Source: DYJK01 sp964464825 (lineage in GTDB: Bacteria; Bacteroidota; Ignavibacteria; Ignavibacteriales; Melioribacteraceae). Taken from it: 64,000 bases of DNA. Below, one piece after another: positions 1 through 8,175 of the stretch. A program made the position numbers and the translations under genes. The DNA lies in assembly GCA_964464825.1 (NCBI GenBank), contig CAYXKL010000001.1, positions 1 to 64,000 of the forward strand, written 5' to 3'. The notes beneath the pieces are model-generated. The model worked only from the letters and a program-made list of their open reading frames with translations. It searched no databases and was not told where the DNA came from. Within the stretch, counting starts at the first letter, position 1. The number at the start of each line of letters is the position of its first letter.

Positions 1-895
1 ATCCAACATAACCCGTTGCCCAGTTATTTGGCGGAGCTTTACCATCTTTATCGAATGCATAAGCAATGTCAAGATAAGTATCATACGATGCCACATCATC
101 ACCGCCGTCATTCAATCCGCCAACTCCGGTATCGCAATAGAATCCGAAGAATGTAGTATCATAATCAAAATCGGAAAGATTAATAATATCGAAGTGCCAG
201 AAAATGATATCTTCAGCTAAAACATGCGACCATTGAAATCCGCGCACTTCCATTCTCATTCCAATGCCGCCTCTTTCAGGATCGCTAGCGATTGGATAGT
301 AATCATATGGAGCTCTGCTAAATTCTTTATCCTTAGAATCATCAACAACATAGAAAGTTTCGTATTGAGCATTTTCTACACCGCGGCCAAAATATCCATA
401 CCAATAACCATCCCATGCAGCATCAATATTAGGAAGAACTTTCGGCCATACTTCCGGCCAGGTTCTTTTATCGCCGCTGATAGCCGGCTGTTCTGAATTA
501 CCGGCAGCATAACCCGGTACTGGTTCAACTACCCACAAATTATTAAATACTGGATCGAAGTCAACTTCCTCGCGGTATGATGTCTGTGTTGGATGAATCA
601 ATTGCGCATTGCCCGGTGCAACTATTGCGGTAGTTACTAACGGTGTGCAGCCATCTAAATAATGATGATCTGAATAAATAGGCCATTCACCCGAAGGTCG
701 GTCTTGCCAATATCCAATTTGTCCATCATTTTTAAATATTGTTCTAATCTGATTACCGTTCATTATTCCAGTTTTGCGGTATGTCTTATCACCGTAAGGG
801 TCAGATCTATATTTCATAACCTGATCCCCGTTCTGGGCAATTAGAATTCCGCCGAACGATAAGATTAATATTATTAACAAAAATTTACGGTTCAT
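1..895 (-). CDS. Secreted protein of unknown function, C-terminal part outside the window
   Basis: This open frame runs off the left edge, so only the first 298 codons are visible. It starts with a clear signal peptide (MNRKFLLIILILSFGGILIAQ), followed by a tyrosine- and glycine-rich region with motifs such as YRSDPYGDKTYRKTG and FYCDTGVGGLNDGGDD. The start has a good ribosome site (GGAGAAGATA before ATG). It follows the TonB-dependent receptor on the same strand after 23 bases, so it is probably co-transcribed and exported with it. Proteins of this type in Ignavibacteriota often end in a T9SS sorting domain, but that end is not in the window. I do not recognise a catalytic domain. Confidence 0.8.
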   Translation of the reverse strand, partial: MNRKFLLIILILSFGGILIAQNGDQVMKYRSDPYGDKTYRKTGIMNGNQIRTIFKNDGQIGYWQDRPSGEWPIYSDHHYLDGCTPLVTTAIVAPGNAQLIHPTQTSYREEVDFDPVFNNLWVVEPVPGYAAGNSEQPAISGDKRTWPEVWPKVLPNIDAAWDGYWYGYFGRGVENAQYETFYVVDDSKDKEFSRAPYDYYPIASDPERGGIGMRMEVRGFQWSHVLAEDIIFWHFDIINLSDFDYDTTFFGFYCDTGVGGLNDGGDDVASYDTYLDIAYAFDKDGKAPPNNWATGYVG

Positions 896-918
896 TATCT
901 TCTCCATTTTTCAAAAAA

Positions 919-3636
919 TTAAAAACCAACATTAATTCCTAAACTTATTCTACGCGGAGTAGAATACATTGTAGGAACTTTGATATATTCTTCGATGGTA
1001 TTCATACCGATAACCGGCGATGCAAATTTTATATTCAGATCATTTGTTGCCCTTCCGGTTGATCCATATACACCATATTCGTTAAGTGTATCAAACAAAT
1101 TATATACAAGTAAGAAAGCATTAATATCCAATCCAAATAGTTGAAATTGTTTGTTGGCTCTTAAATCCACATTTATAGTAGTTGGTTTTCTTCCACCATT
1201 TTCAAAACGGACTCCTTGTGAATAACGCTGATCTTCAGTGTAAGGCATTCCTGATCCGTAGCTGAATATCATTGATGCTGTCCAATCCATAGGATCCCCA
1301 ACTGTAAAAGATAAATTAAGTGTATGGGTTTGATCCCAGTTTAATGGTAAAATTTTCTTTGTTACTTCTACTGGCGGATCGGATGTATTGTTGTAAAACA
1401 CTGTCATAGGATCCGATGCGTTTCCTTCTGCTATTTGATATGTGTAATCAAGTTTTGCACTGAAGAAATCTACAAATCTTCTTTCGAGAGTAACTATAAA
1501 TCCTTTAACGTTTCCGTAATCTCTGTTAACAAATCTGCCGAATAGAAATCCTTCATAAGTTTCGAGGATTTCCATACCAAGAAGATTTCTAATATCACTA
1601 TAGTAAACTGTCAAGTCGAGAGAAACATCCGGAAAGACAACTTGTTGTAAACCAAGTTCGTACTTAACTGTTTTCTGCGCTTTCAATTCCGGATTACCAA
1701 TTGTAGATGAAAGCGATGTTGTTTGGTCTATTATATAATTATGGTTTGAATATAAATTTTCAAATGATGGAATCTGGAAAAAATGACCGTAAGAAAAGTG
1801 TATTGCACCTTTGTCCGATATTGGGAATGAAACACCAAGACGAGGACTTATCTGATATTCAGATTCAGCATCTCTATCAACATTGGGATTCGGGAATAGA
1901 GGATTATCCAATGGATTACGTAGATCTACCGGTAAAGTTGTTTTAGAATTAAAATAATCAAATCTTAAACCGGCATTTATAATCATAATATCATATTCCA
2001 TTTTATCCTGAATGAAAGCAGAAAATTCAACCGGTTTTTTCAAGTATGTAACATTGGATTTTGTGTTTTCTGCACTATAGCCTAATGTGAAAATGGGAAC
2101 TCCAAAACTGTCAATCTGTCCTTCGGTTAGATTTCTGATTGTACGCCAATGATTATACAATTCATGCATTCTATACTCGGCGCCAAATTTAATTTTATGT
2201 TCTTTAGATATCTGAGATTCAAGGGCAAATTGTACTAGATAAGTATTGGTTGATCTTACATAACGGTCTGTTTCGTTTCCGCCTGAATTAAATGTATATC
2301 CGGTAATTGGTGTTCCTTGATTTGGTTCAAGGTATGCCGGATCATAAGGATCATCATAAAGATGACCGGCATATTTATGAAGATTAGCTGAAAATTTTAA
2401 TGTTGCAAATGTACTTTGTGACGGTACATATGAAATTTGAAAATTATTTATTGTATTAGTTCTGTAATGATTTTTTACAGCATCTGGAGTTTGCCGGAAT
2501 GCATGGTTGTATCCTTTACTCCAGTTATCATCCCAAAAGAAATTATAACTGAATTTAAATTGTTCGAGGTTATAAGATATTTTTCCGTTAAAAGATTTTT
2601 TCATGTAAGGATTCATTGGAACATAAGAACTATCGCCAGTATTTCTATTTATGTATATCGGAGGTTCTTCGGAAATAAGAATCGGTGTATCATCCCATGT
2701 ATTAAAAACTTTTTGTCCGTATAAATGACCATCATCAGAGTAATATCTTCCGGTTAAGAAGAATGTTAAGCCGTCTAAAATTTTTGTTGGACCGCTTAAA
2801 CTGAATTGATAATCTCTAGGACCTCTTATATTGAATTTATTAAGATTATAAAATATATCGTTGTGGGTAGAATAATAACTTCCTATATAAGCGGAAGCAC
2901 TACCTTCAAACTTTGTTCCGCCGTCTTTTGTAACGATATTCACAACACCGGACATAGCCTGACCATATTCGGCGTTGAAAGTACCGCTGATAACTTCCAT
3001 CTGCCGTATAGAATTATTTTCTACTTCAACAGACATACCGCCGTTAAAAACATCGTTTACAGAAATACCATCAATAAGATATGCTACTTCATTACTTCTA
3101 CCTCCGCGGAAGTGCCCGCCTACAACACCAGCTTGCAGATTAATAACCTGGTGAATGTTTTCTACCGGCATCATTTTAATATCTTCCGAAGAAACAATTG
3201 CAGAAGATGAAGTTAAATCTTTAGTAATAAGTGGTTGTTGTGCTTGTACTACAATTTCACCAAGATTAATAGTTGTTGGTGTCAGATCGTAATCTAAACG
3301 AGTTGTAAGATCAATTTTAATTACAACTTTTTCGACTGTAACTTTATGATATCCAACCGAGCTGATAATAACCGTGTAAACACCGGGAGGAATATTATTG
3401 ATATAAAAATATCCGTCGATATCAGCCGCCGCACCATAATTAGTACCTTGCAGAATAATGTTGGCTCCAATTAAAGCTTCCCCGGTTTCTGAATCCCTGA
3501 TTGTTCCGGCTAGTTTTCCGGTTGTTCCGGCAAAATCAGTAGATATCATTGAAAAAAACAGCAGTACAATCAATCCAAGGTTTAATATTTTTGATCTGTC
3601 CAATTTAGTGTCCTCCCGTTGATTGACTTTACACAT
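919..3636 (-). CDS. TonB-dependent receptor with carboxypeptidase-regulatory-like N-domain
   Basis: Outer-membrane, energy-coupled importer, probably for an oligosaccharide released by the neighbouring glycosidases. A hydrophobic signal segment (about residues 18-36) is followed by a CarboxypepD_reg-like beta-sandwich (about 40-115), a plug domain (about 130-245, with LIDGISVNDVF and GVVNIVTKDGG) and a long beta-barrel ending in aromatic GINVGF. There is no SusD partner, so it is not a classical SusCD pair. Two starts are possible. ATG at 3636 has AGGG 8 bases upstream. TTG at 3603 has a stronger GGGAGG 8 bases upstream and gives a compact signal peptide beginning LDRSKILNLGL. I list the longer form. 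A GC-rich hairpin (3681-3704) separates it from the gene upstream. Confidence 0.93.
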   Translation of the reverse strand: MCKVNQREDTKLDRSKILNLGLIVLLFFSMISTDFAGTTGKLAGTIRDSETGEALIGANIILQGTNYGAAADIDGYFYINNIPPGVYTVIISSVGYHKVTVEKVVIKIDLTTRLDYDLTPTTINLGEIVVQAQQPLITKDLTSSSAIVSSEDIKMMPVENIHQVINLQAGVVGGHFRGGRSNEVAYLIDGISVNDVFNGGMSVEVENNSIRQMEVISGTFNAEYGQAMSGVVNIVTKDGGTKFEGSASAYIGSYYSTHNDIFYNLNKFNIRGPRDYQFSLSGPTKILDGLTFFLTGRYYSDDGHLYGQKVFNTWDDTPILISEEPPIYINRNTGDSSYVPMNPYMKKSFNGKISYNLEQFKFSYNFFWDDNWSKGYNHAFRQTPDAVKNHYRTNTINNFQISYVPSQSTFATLKFSANLHKYAGHLYDDPYDPAYLEPNQGTPITGYTFNSGGNETDRYVRSTNTYLVQFALESQISKEHKIKFGAEYRMHELYNHWRTIRNLTEGQIDSFGVPIFTLGYSAENTKSNVTYLKKPVEFSAFIQDKMEYDIMIINAGLRFDYFNSKTTLPVDLRNPLDNPLFPNPNVDRDAESEYQISPRLGVSFPISDKGAIHFSYGHFFQIPSFENLYSNHNYIIDQTTSLSSTIGNPELKAQKTVKYELGLQQVVFPDVSLDLTVYYSDIRNLLGMEILETYEGFLFGRFVNRDYGNVKGFIVTLERRFVDFFSAKLDYTYQIAEGNASDPMTVFYNNTSDPPVEVTKKILPLNWDQTHTLNLSFTVGDPMDWTASMIFSYGSGMPYTEDQRYSQGVRFENGGRKPTTINVDLRANKQFQLFGLDINAFLLVYNLFDTLNEYGVYGSTGRATNDLNIKFASPVIGMNTIEEYIKVPTMYSTPRRISLGINVGF

Positions 3637-3680
3637 GGTCTTATCCCTATTTATGAATCTTTTTTTCTGTTAAAATTAAT

Positions 3681-3704
3681 GGGCACGGCAGATTTACCGT
3701 GCCC
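3681..3704 (-). terminator. GC-rich hairpin between the 6375 gene and the TonB receptor
   Basis: Two perfect 8-base arms, GGGCACGG and CCGTGCCC, enclose an 8-base loop 13 bases after the stop of the upstream gene. The U-tract on the minus strand is poor (ATTAATTTTAACAG), so it may be a weak terminator, a processing site that sets the ratio of the two transcripts, or a 3'-end stabiliser. Confidence 0.55.
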
Positions 3705-3717
3705 TATAAAACAATAA

Positions 3718-6375
3718 TTATTTGATCAACATCATTTTCTTTACGCTTGAGAATGAACCGCTTTCTAATTTATAGAAATAAACACCTGTTGATAAATTTG
3801 AAGCATTGAAATCAACTGTATAGCTTCCTGATTCCTGATGTTTATTTACTAAATCTGCAACAACACGTCCGAGTATATCATATATTTTCAATGATACCAT
3901 ACCGGCTTTTTCTAATGAATAATTAATTTGTGTTGTTGGGTTGAATGGGTTCGGGTAGTTTTGAGATAATTCATACTTAGCTGGTAAAGTTTCTTCCGGT
4001 ACATCTGTAGAAACTTGATCGTCTTCCAGCCATGTATACATCCACAATCTTGCATCCTGATAACCTAAATCTTGATTAAATGGCGACCAGAAAATTCTTG
4101 CTTCTCTTCTAGCTGTTGGATCGCCGTCGTTATCAAACATACCCCAGTCAAAACCGACTTTCCAACCGCGTTTTGCATATATTGTATCAATTAAAGCGCC
4201 AGCATTGTCTCTCTTTGTTGCAAGATCAACTAAAGGTATTCTTGCTTCAATGATATAGCCAGCCGGGAATTTTAAATCCCAGTAATAATTTTCACCCGGT
4301 AGTAATAACTCATCTGTTTCTTTATCCCAGTGATCTTCTCTCATTTTCTGTTTGTTGAAACGTAAGTGATAATCTGGTTTGGAACCGCTCTTGTATGCTT
4401 TGGTCAATGGTGTCTCGTCAATATCATAGAAGCTCATGAATAATTCTGTTGCATCTAATTCCCATGTATTGTTTGGATAATATGAGTCATCATCATAAAC
4501 AACTTCGTCATTCATGTTAAATGCTACATAAAGATATTGTTGATCGAGAGCTACATAGCATTCACCCGAGCAGTCATCATCTTCTGTTAAACCAGGACCG
4601 CCGATTTTATCATTCTGTGCCATGAAAGCAGTACCATCAGCAAAATGAACACCGAAAGGAGTAACTCCGGCTGTTACCCATTCTGCCAAACTTCCATCTG
4701 CAGCAAAATTAGGTGTTGTTAAACGAATTGTAGGAATACCTTGTGCAGTATTTGTTATAGCACCAGATGAAAAGATAGGTCCAATATTTTCTGCTTTATC
4801 CATACAATTAATTGCATAATACCATGTTTGGTTAGCATCAGTTTTTGGTGCTCTAATCAAGTGAGTAACAACTTGAACACCGCCACTGATTCCAGTTTTT
4901 AATGGAGCCACGCCAGGAGCATTAATATCAGTAATTGGATTTGCACTGTAATAAACATTATATTTTTCACCTTCTTCACCCGGTAGATCTGTCCAAGTTA
5001 CTAAGTTACTGTAAGATGAAGGAACAACAAGCAAGCTTGATACTGATGCTGGTGGAACTTCATCAGCATATTTAAAGCCAGATTGCTGCATTACATCTAA
5101 AAGAATTGTTCCGGTTACACGTGTTGGTGCTGCAAAACCATCTGCAGTTCCTCTTCCGAATAATTCGATTCTTATTTTATAGATATTTTCAGGTTTGAAT
5201 TTACCATCACCACTGCCGCCTTTAAGTGCAAAACCATCTTTTGGCGGAAAGCGGTCGGAAGCACCCATTGGTTTTTCTTCGAATGGTAAATAATATCCAA
5301 TCCAACCGGAAGGTTGTGTAAGATCAATGCCAATATCAATAATCCATTCTTCGTTACCACCACCGCTGTTTTCATCTAAAAATACTCTCATAAAATGTCT
5401 TCCAGCTTCGCCAACAGCCGGTACAAGATTTTTTACAAATAATATTAATGCAGTTCTTTCTTCGAATTTTTCTGGTTTGGTTACATCTTTTTCAATTGAT
5501 AAAAATCCGCCCCAATCAAATGGTGCACTTAATTCATATTCAATTTTTAAAGAGCCATCGCCTTCAACTTTATCTGTTGCTTCATCTGATAAAGTAATAG
5601 CGCCGGCATTCGTACCAGCCCAAGGCATATTGTCCGGGTTCCATCCAGATGCTGCTGAGTTATCAAATGTAAAAATTGGCGGATAAGCATTTCCATAAAC
5701 TGCAAAACCATCTAATAATACTGAGCCGATTGCATTTGGGTAATTCGGTCCAATACCAGCACCGGTTGGTGAGTTACCATAAACCATAGCAATTTCATAA
5801 GAACCGATTTTGTGAACTTGTAATTCGCCATCACCATCACCAAATTGTAGTTCGAAACCGGTTGTTCTATCACCGGTTGCTGCAATAGGAATAGATGCTT
5901 GAATCCATTGACCAGTAGCGTCAGCAAAATCAATAGGTGTATTAGTTAACCAAAGATCACGGTTACCTTCATCATCAAATTCTCCCATTTTAAATTCCAT
6001 GATAAAGCTTCCATCACCGCTCGATTTAACAACGGGATCAGTAACTTTATACCAAAATCTAATTTCTGTACCAGCGGATGCATCCATTGTAGGAGAAAAT
6101 GGAGTTGTACCGGTAACGCGTACTGTGTAGCCGCCCCAACCATCCTGGGCATCAACACGGTAATCAATTTTCATTGAACCGGTACCTTCGATGTGGTCGG
6201 GATCATTATACAAATTCATATATGAATTTGTACCGTTAGTGTAAAAATTTACATCACGTACAGCCGGATCGGGCCAATTGGTGCCAACTGAGTTGTCCAT
6301 CGGGTCAAAAACCCTTTGTGCACTCGCCGTTCCAGCCAACATTACTGTAAAAAGAACAAATAGAAGTTTCTTCAT
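3718..6375 (-). CDS. Secreted T9SS-sorted protein with carbohydrate-binding-type modules
   Basis: 885-residue exported protein. Seen: signal peptide MKKLLFVLFTVMLAGTASAQ; two similar beta-rich modules (about 20-230 and 240-440) resembling galactose-binding or CBM folds; a fibronectin-III-like stretch (about 445-545); a CBM9/DOMON-like module (about 550-795, with DGSLAEW and YLYVAFNMND); and a canonical T9SS type A domain (about 800-885, with NYPNPFNPTTQI, GVYFY and KKMMLIK). I see no catalytic pair, so binding of polysaccharide at the surface is the best inference. The ribosome site is GGAGAGG. It lies between the symporter and the TonB receptor and fits as the surface binding protein of the locus. 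Confidence 0.88.
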   Translation of the reverse strand: MKKLLFVLFTVMLAGTASAQRVFDPMDNSVGTNWPDPAVRDVNFYTNGTNSYMNLYNDPDHIEGTGSMKIDYRVDAQDGWGGYTVRVTGTTPFSPTMDASAGTEIRFWYKVTDPVVKSSGDGSFIMEFKMGEFDDEGNRDLWLTNTPIDFADATGQWIQASIPIAATGDRTTGFELQFGDGDGELQVHKIGSYEIAMVYGNSPTGAGIGPNYPNAIGSVLLDGFAVYGNAYPPIFTFDNSAASGWNPDNMPWAGTNAGAITLSDEATDKVEGDGSLKIEYELSAPFDWGGFLSIEKDVTKPEKFEERTALILFVKNLVPAVGEAGRHFMRVFLDENSGGGNEEWIIDIGIDLTQPSGWIGYYLPFEEKPMGASDRFPPKDGFALKGGSGDGKFKPENIYKIRIELFGRGTADGFAAPTRVTGTILLDVMQQSGFKYADEVPPASVSSLLVVPSSYSNLVTWTDLPGEEGEKYNVYYSANPITDINAPGVAPLKTGISGGVQVVTHLIRAPKTDANQTWYYAINCMDKAENIGPIFSSGAITNTAQGIPTIRLTTPNFAADGSLAEWVTAGVTPFGVHFADGTAFMAQNDKIGGPGLTEDDDCSGECYVALDQQYLYVAFNMNDEVVYDDDSYYPNNTWELDATELFMSFYDIDETPLTKAYKSGSKPDYHLRFNKQKMREDHWDKETDELLLPGENYYWDLKFPAGYIIEARIPLVDLATKRDNAGALIDTIYAKRGWKVGFDWGMFDNDGDPTARREARIFWSPFNQDLGYQDARLWMYTWLEDDQVSTDVPEETLPAKYELSQNYPNPFNPTTQINYSLEKAGMVSLKIYDILGRVVADLVNKHQESGSYTVDFNASNLSTGVYFYKLESGSFSSVKKMMLIK

Positions 6376-6426
6376 AATGCCTCTCCTTTTGTTGTTGGTT
6401 GATTTATTAAATGTTCATTAAATATG

Positions 6427-8049
6427 TTATATAAATAATGACCATAAACTTAATGTCAATATTAGTATTACTCCCGAAAGAAGAATATTAAATTTTACTT
6501 TCGACATTCCGAGAGCACCTTTCTGTAAACTATCACCCGTAGAAAAACTATTTAATATCAGATTAAAATTTTTACCGTATAATTCACCACCGATATGGAA
6601 TAAATAGCTAAGTGTTAACAATAAAACCGATGATCCTAAAAATAAATAGATGGTGAAGTGTAAATAGTTAATTTGTGAATAAGCAATTAATAAAGGATTT
6701 GCTATCATATCTGATTTCATCAAAAGTTCAAGTACAAATCTGGTTATGCCGAAAAACTCTCCAACAATTAATGTAATCAAAACACTTTTCGAGTTTATTT
6801 TTTTCAATGTGAGACCAAATAAAAATACAGCAGCAATAGGTGCACTAATAAATGCTTGTGTGCTTTGTAAAAAAATATATATCTGGGAGTTTATGATTTT
6901 CACAAAAGGAATAAGTAATAAAACGAGAACAACAATTGTAATTGTTGCCATTCTGCCAACAAGCACTAAAGTTCTTTCCGATGCATCCGGATGTTTTGGT
7001 TTATAAAAATCTAAAGTATATAAAGCCGAAATGCTATTAAATGCACCCGATAAAGAAGACATTATTGCAGCAAGAAAACCTGAAAGAACAAATCCTTTAA
7101 TTCCAGTTGGCAGAATATCACTTGCAATTAAAACTGGATAAGCATCATCACCTTTAATTTCGGGAAAGAGAGCAATAGCAATTAAACCGGGAAGGACAAG
7201 AATAAATAGAGGGAATATTTTTAGAAAAGCCGTGAAGATAGTACCACTGCGTGCATCATTAATACTTTTTGCGCTAAGAATTCTTTGCACCATATAATGA
7301 TCCGTACACCAATACCAAAATGCAATTATCGGTGCGCCAAAAATAATTCCCGTCCATGGAAAATCAGGGTCGTCAATACCTTTGAACATTTGAAAATGCT
7401 CAGCCGGAAGTTTTGCTACCAAACCATTGAATCCTCCCACTTCATTCAAACCGAAGATTGTTAAAACAAGTCCACCTAAAAATAACATGATACCTTGAAA
7501 AACTTGAGTTCTGATAACTGCTGAAAATCCACCGACTAAAGTATAAATACCTGTTAATAGAACAATAGCAACAGCAGAAGTAAAAATAGACCAGCCGAAA
7601 ATTTTATTTAATAAAATTCCGCCAGCAAAAAGTGTTACTAAAATTTTTGTAATTACATAAGTAAAAATAGATAATCCCGAGAAGAACTTTCTACTCTTTG
7701 CATCGAATCTTTTTTCTAAAAATTCAGGAGTAGTAAAAACACCAGCATTTTTATAAATGGGTGCAATGAACCAACCGAGCAAAATTAATAGAAATATTGC
7801 AATTAATTCAAATTGAGCAACCGCCAGGCCGCGTGAAGCACCGGAACCGGCTAATCCAATAAAATGCTCACTTGAAATATTGGTTGCAAAAAGAGACATT
7901 CCAACAGCGAACCATCCTAAATTACGACCGGCAAGAAAATACTCGGTTGTATTTGTGTCTCTATTTCGGAGATATAGTCCAATTCCGATAACGGCTATAA
8001 GGTATACTAAAATTACGATGCTGTCGTAGAGACTAATAGGTTCGTTCAT
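6427..8049 (-). CDS. Sodium/solute (SGLT-type) sugar symporter
   Basis: 540-residue inner-membrane transporter of the solute:sodium symporter family, with about 13-14 hydrophobic helices. The N-terminal block with NISSEHFIGLAGSGA and the preceding YFLAGR motif are typical of the vSGLT/SGLT sugar branch, so the likely role is Na+-driven import of a monosaccharide or short oligosaccharide into the cytoplasm. No Shine-Dalgarno sequence precedes the ATG. The proposed sigma-54-like promoter (8061-8076) would place the transcription start at about 8050, so the mRNA may be leaderless. It lies downstream of the GH26 gene and upstream of the secreted binding protein and TonB receptor. Confidence 0.94.
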   Translation of the reverse strand: MNEPISLYDSIVILVYLIAVIGIGLYLRNRDTNTTEYFLAGRNLGWFAVGMSLFATNISSEHFIGLAGSGASRGLAVAQFELIAIFLLILLGWFIAPIYKNAGVFTTPEFLEKRFDAKSRKFFSGLSIFTYVITKILVTLFAGGILLNKIFGWSIFTSAVAIVLLTGIYTLVGGFSAVIRTQVFQGIMLFLGGLVLTIFGLNEVGGFNGLVAKLPAEHFQMFKGIDDPDFPWTGIIFGAPIIAFWYWCTDHYMVQRILSAKSINDARSGTIFTAFLKIFPLFILVLPGLIAIALFPEIKGDDAYPVLIASDILPTGIKGFVLSGFLAAIMSSLSGAFNSISALYTLDFYKPKHPDASERTLVLVGRMATITIVVLVLLLIPFVKIINSQIYIFLQSTQAFISAPIAAVFLFGLTLKKINSKSVLITLIVGEFFGITRFVLELLMKSDMIANPLLIAYSQINYLHFTIYLFLGSSVLLLTLSYLFHIGGELYGKNFNLILNSFSTGDSLQKGALGMSKVKFNILLSGVILILTLSLWSLFI

Positions 8050-8060
8050 GTATAAATTAA

Positions 8061-8076
8061 TACAAAAATGATACCG
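8061..8076 (-). promoter_or_regulatory. Sigma-54-like promoter before the symporter gene
   Basis: The minus strand reads CGGTATCATTTTTGTA, a GG-N10-GT element. It is the weakest of the three related elements (the -12 has GT for GC) but aligns base for base with TGGTATCTTTTTTGCA before the GH2 gene. The paired palindromes (8137-8174) sit the same distance upstream as in the other two copies, which is the main support. Confidence 0.45.
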
Positions 8077-8136
8077 TAATTGCTTTAAGAATTCACACTA
8101 AAAAACAATGGTGGAAACATAAATGTAATCGTTTAC

Positions 8137-8174
8137 TTATTAAAATAATAAGTACGATGTTATTAAATTAATAA
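8137..8174 (-). promoter_or_regulatory. Paired palindromic upstream site, copy A
   Basis: Two half-elements: TTATTA-AAA-TAATAA (8137-8151; the arms extend to ACTTATTA/TAATAAGT) and TTATTAAATTAATAA (8160-8174). Their starts are 23 bp apart, about two helical turns. The same pair recurs at 12048-12085 and 16285-16322 with the same spacing and the same distance to a sigma-54-like element. Probable binding site for an NtrC-type activator dimer pair. The second palindrome ends just outside the GH26 stop codon. Confidence 0.65.
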
Positions 8175-8175
8175 G

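Noticed and set aside
2806..3210. 134-codon plus-strand frame antisense to the TonB receptor
   Set aside because: Lies wholly inside a well-supported gene in the opposite direction, with no ribosome site and no family resemblance.
919..6375. SusC/SusD pair
   Set aside because: The protein next to the receptor has CBM-like modules and a T9SS domain, not a SusD TPR fold or lipobox.
8124..8137. LacI-family-like operator TGTAATCGTTTACT next to palindrome copy A
   Set aside because: Single occurrence, overlaps the shared paired-palindrome element, and no LacI-type regulator is encoded here.
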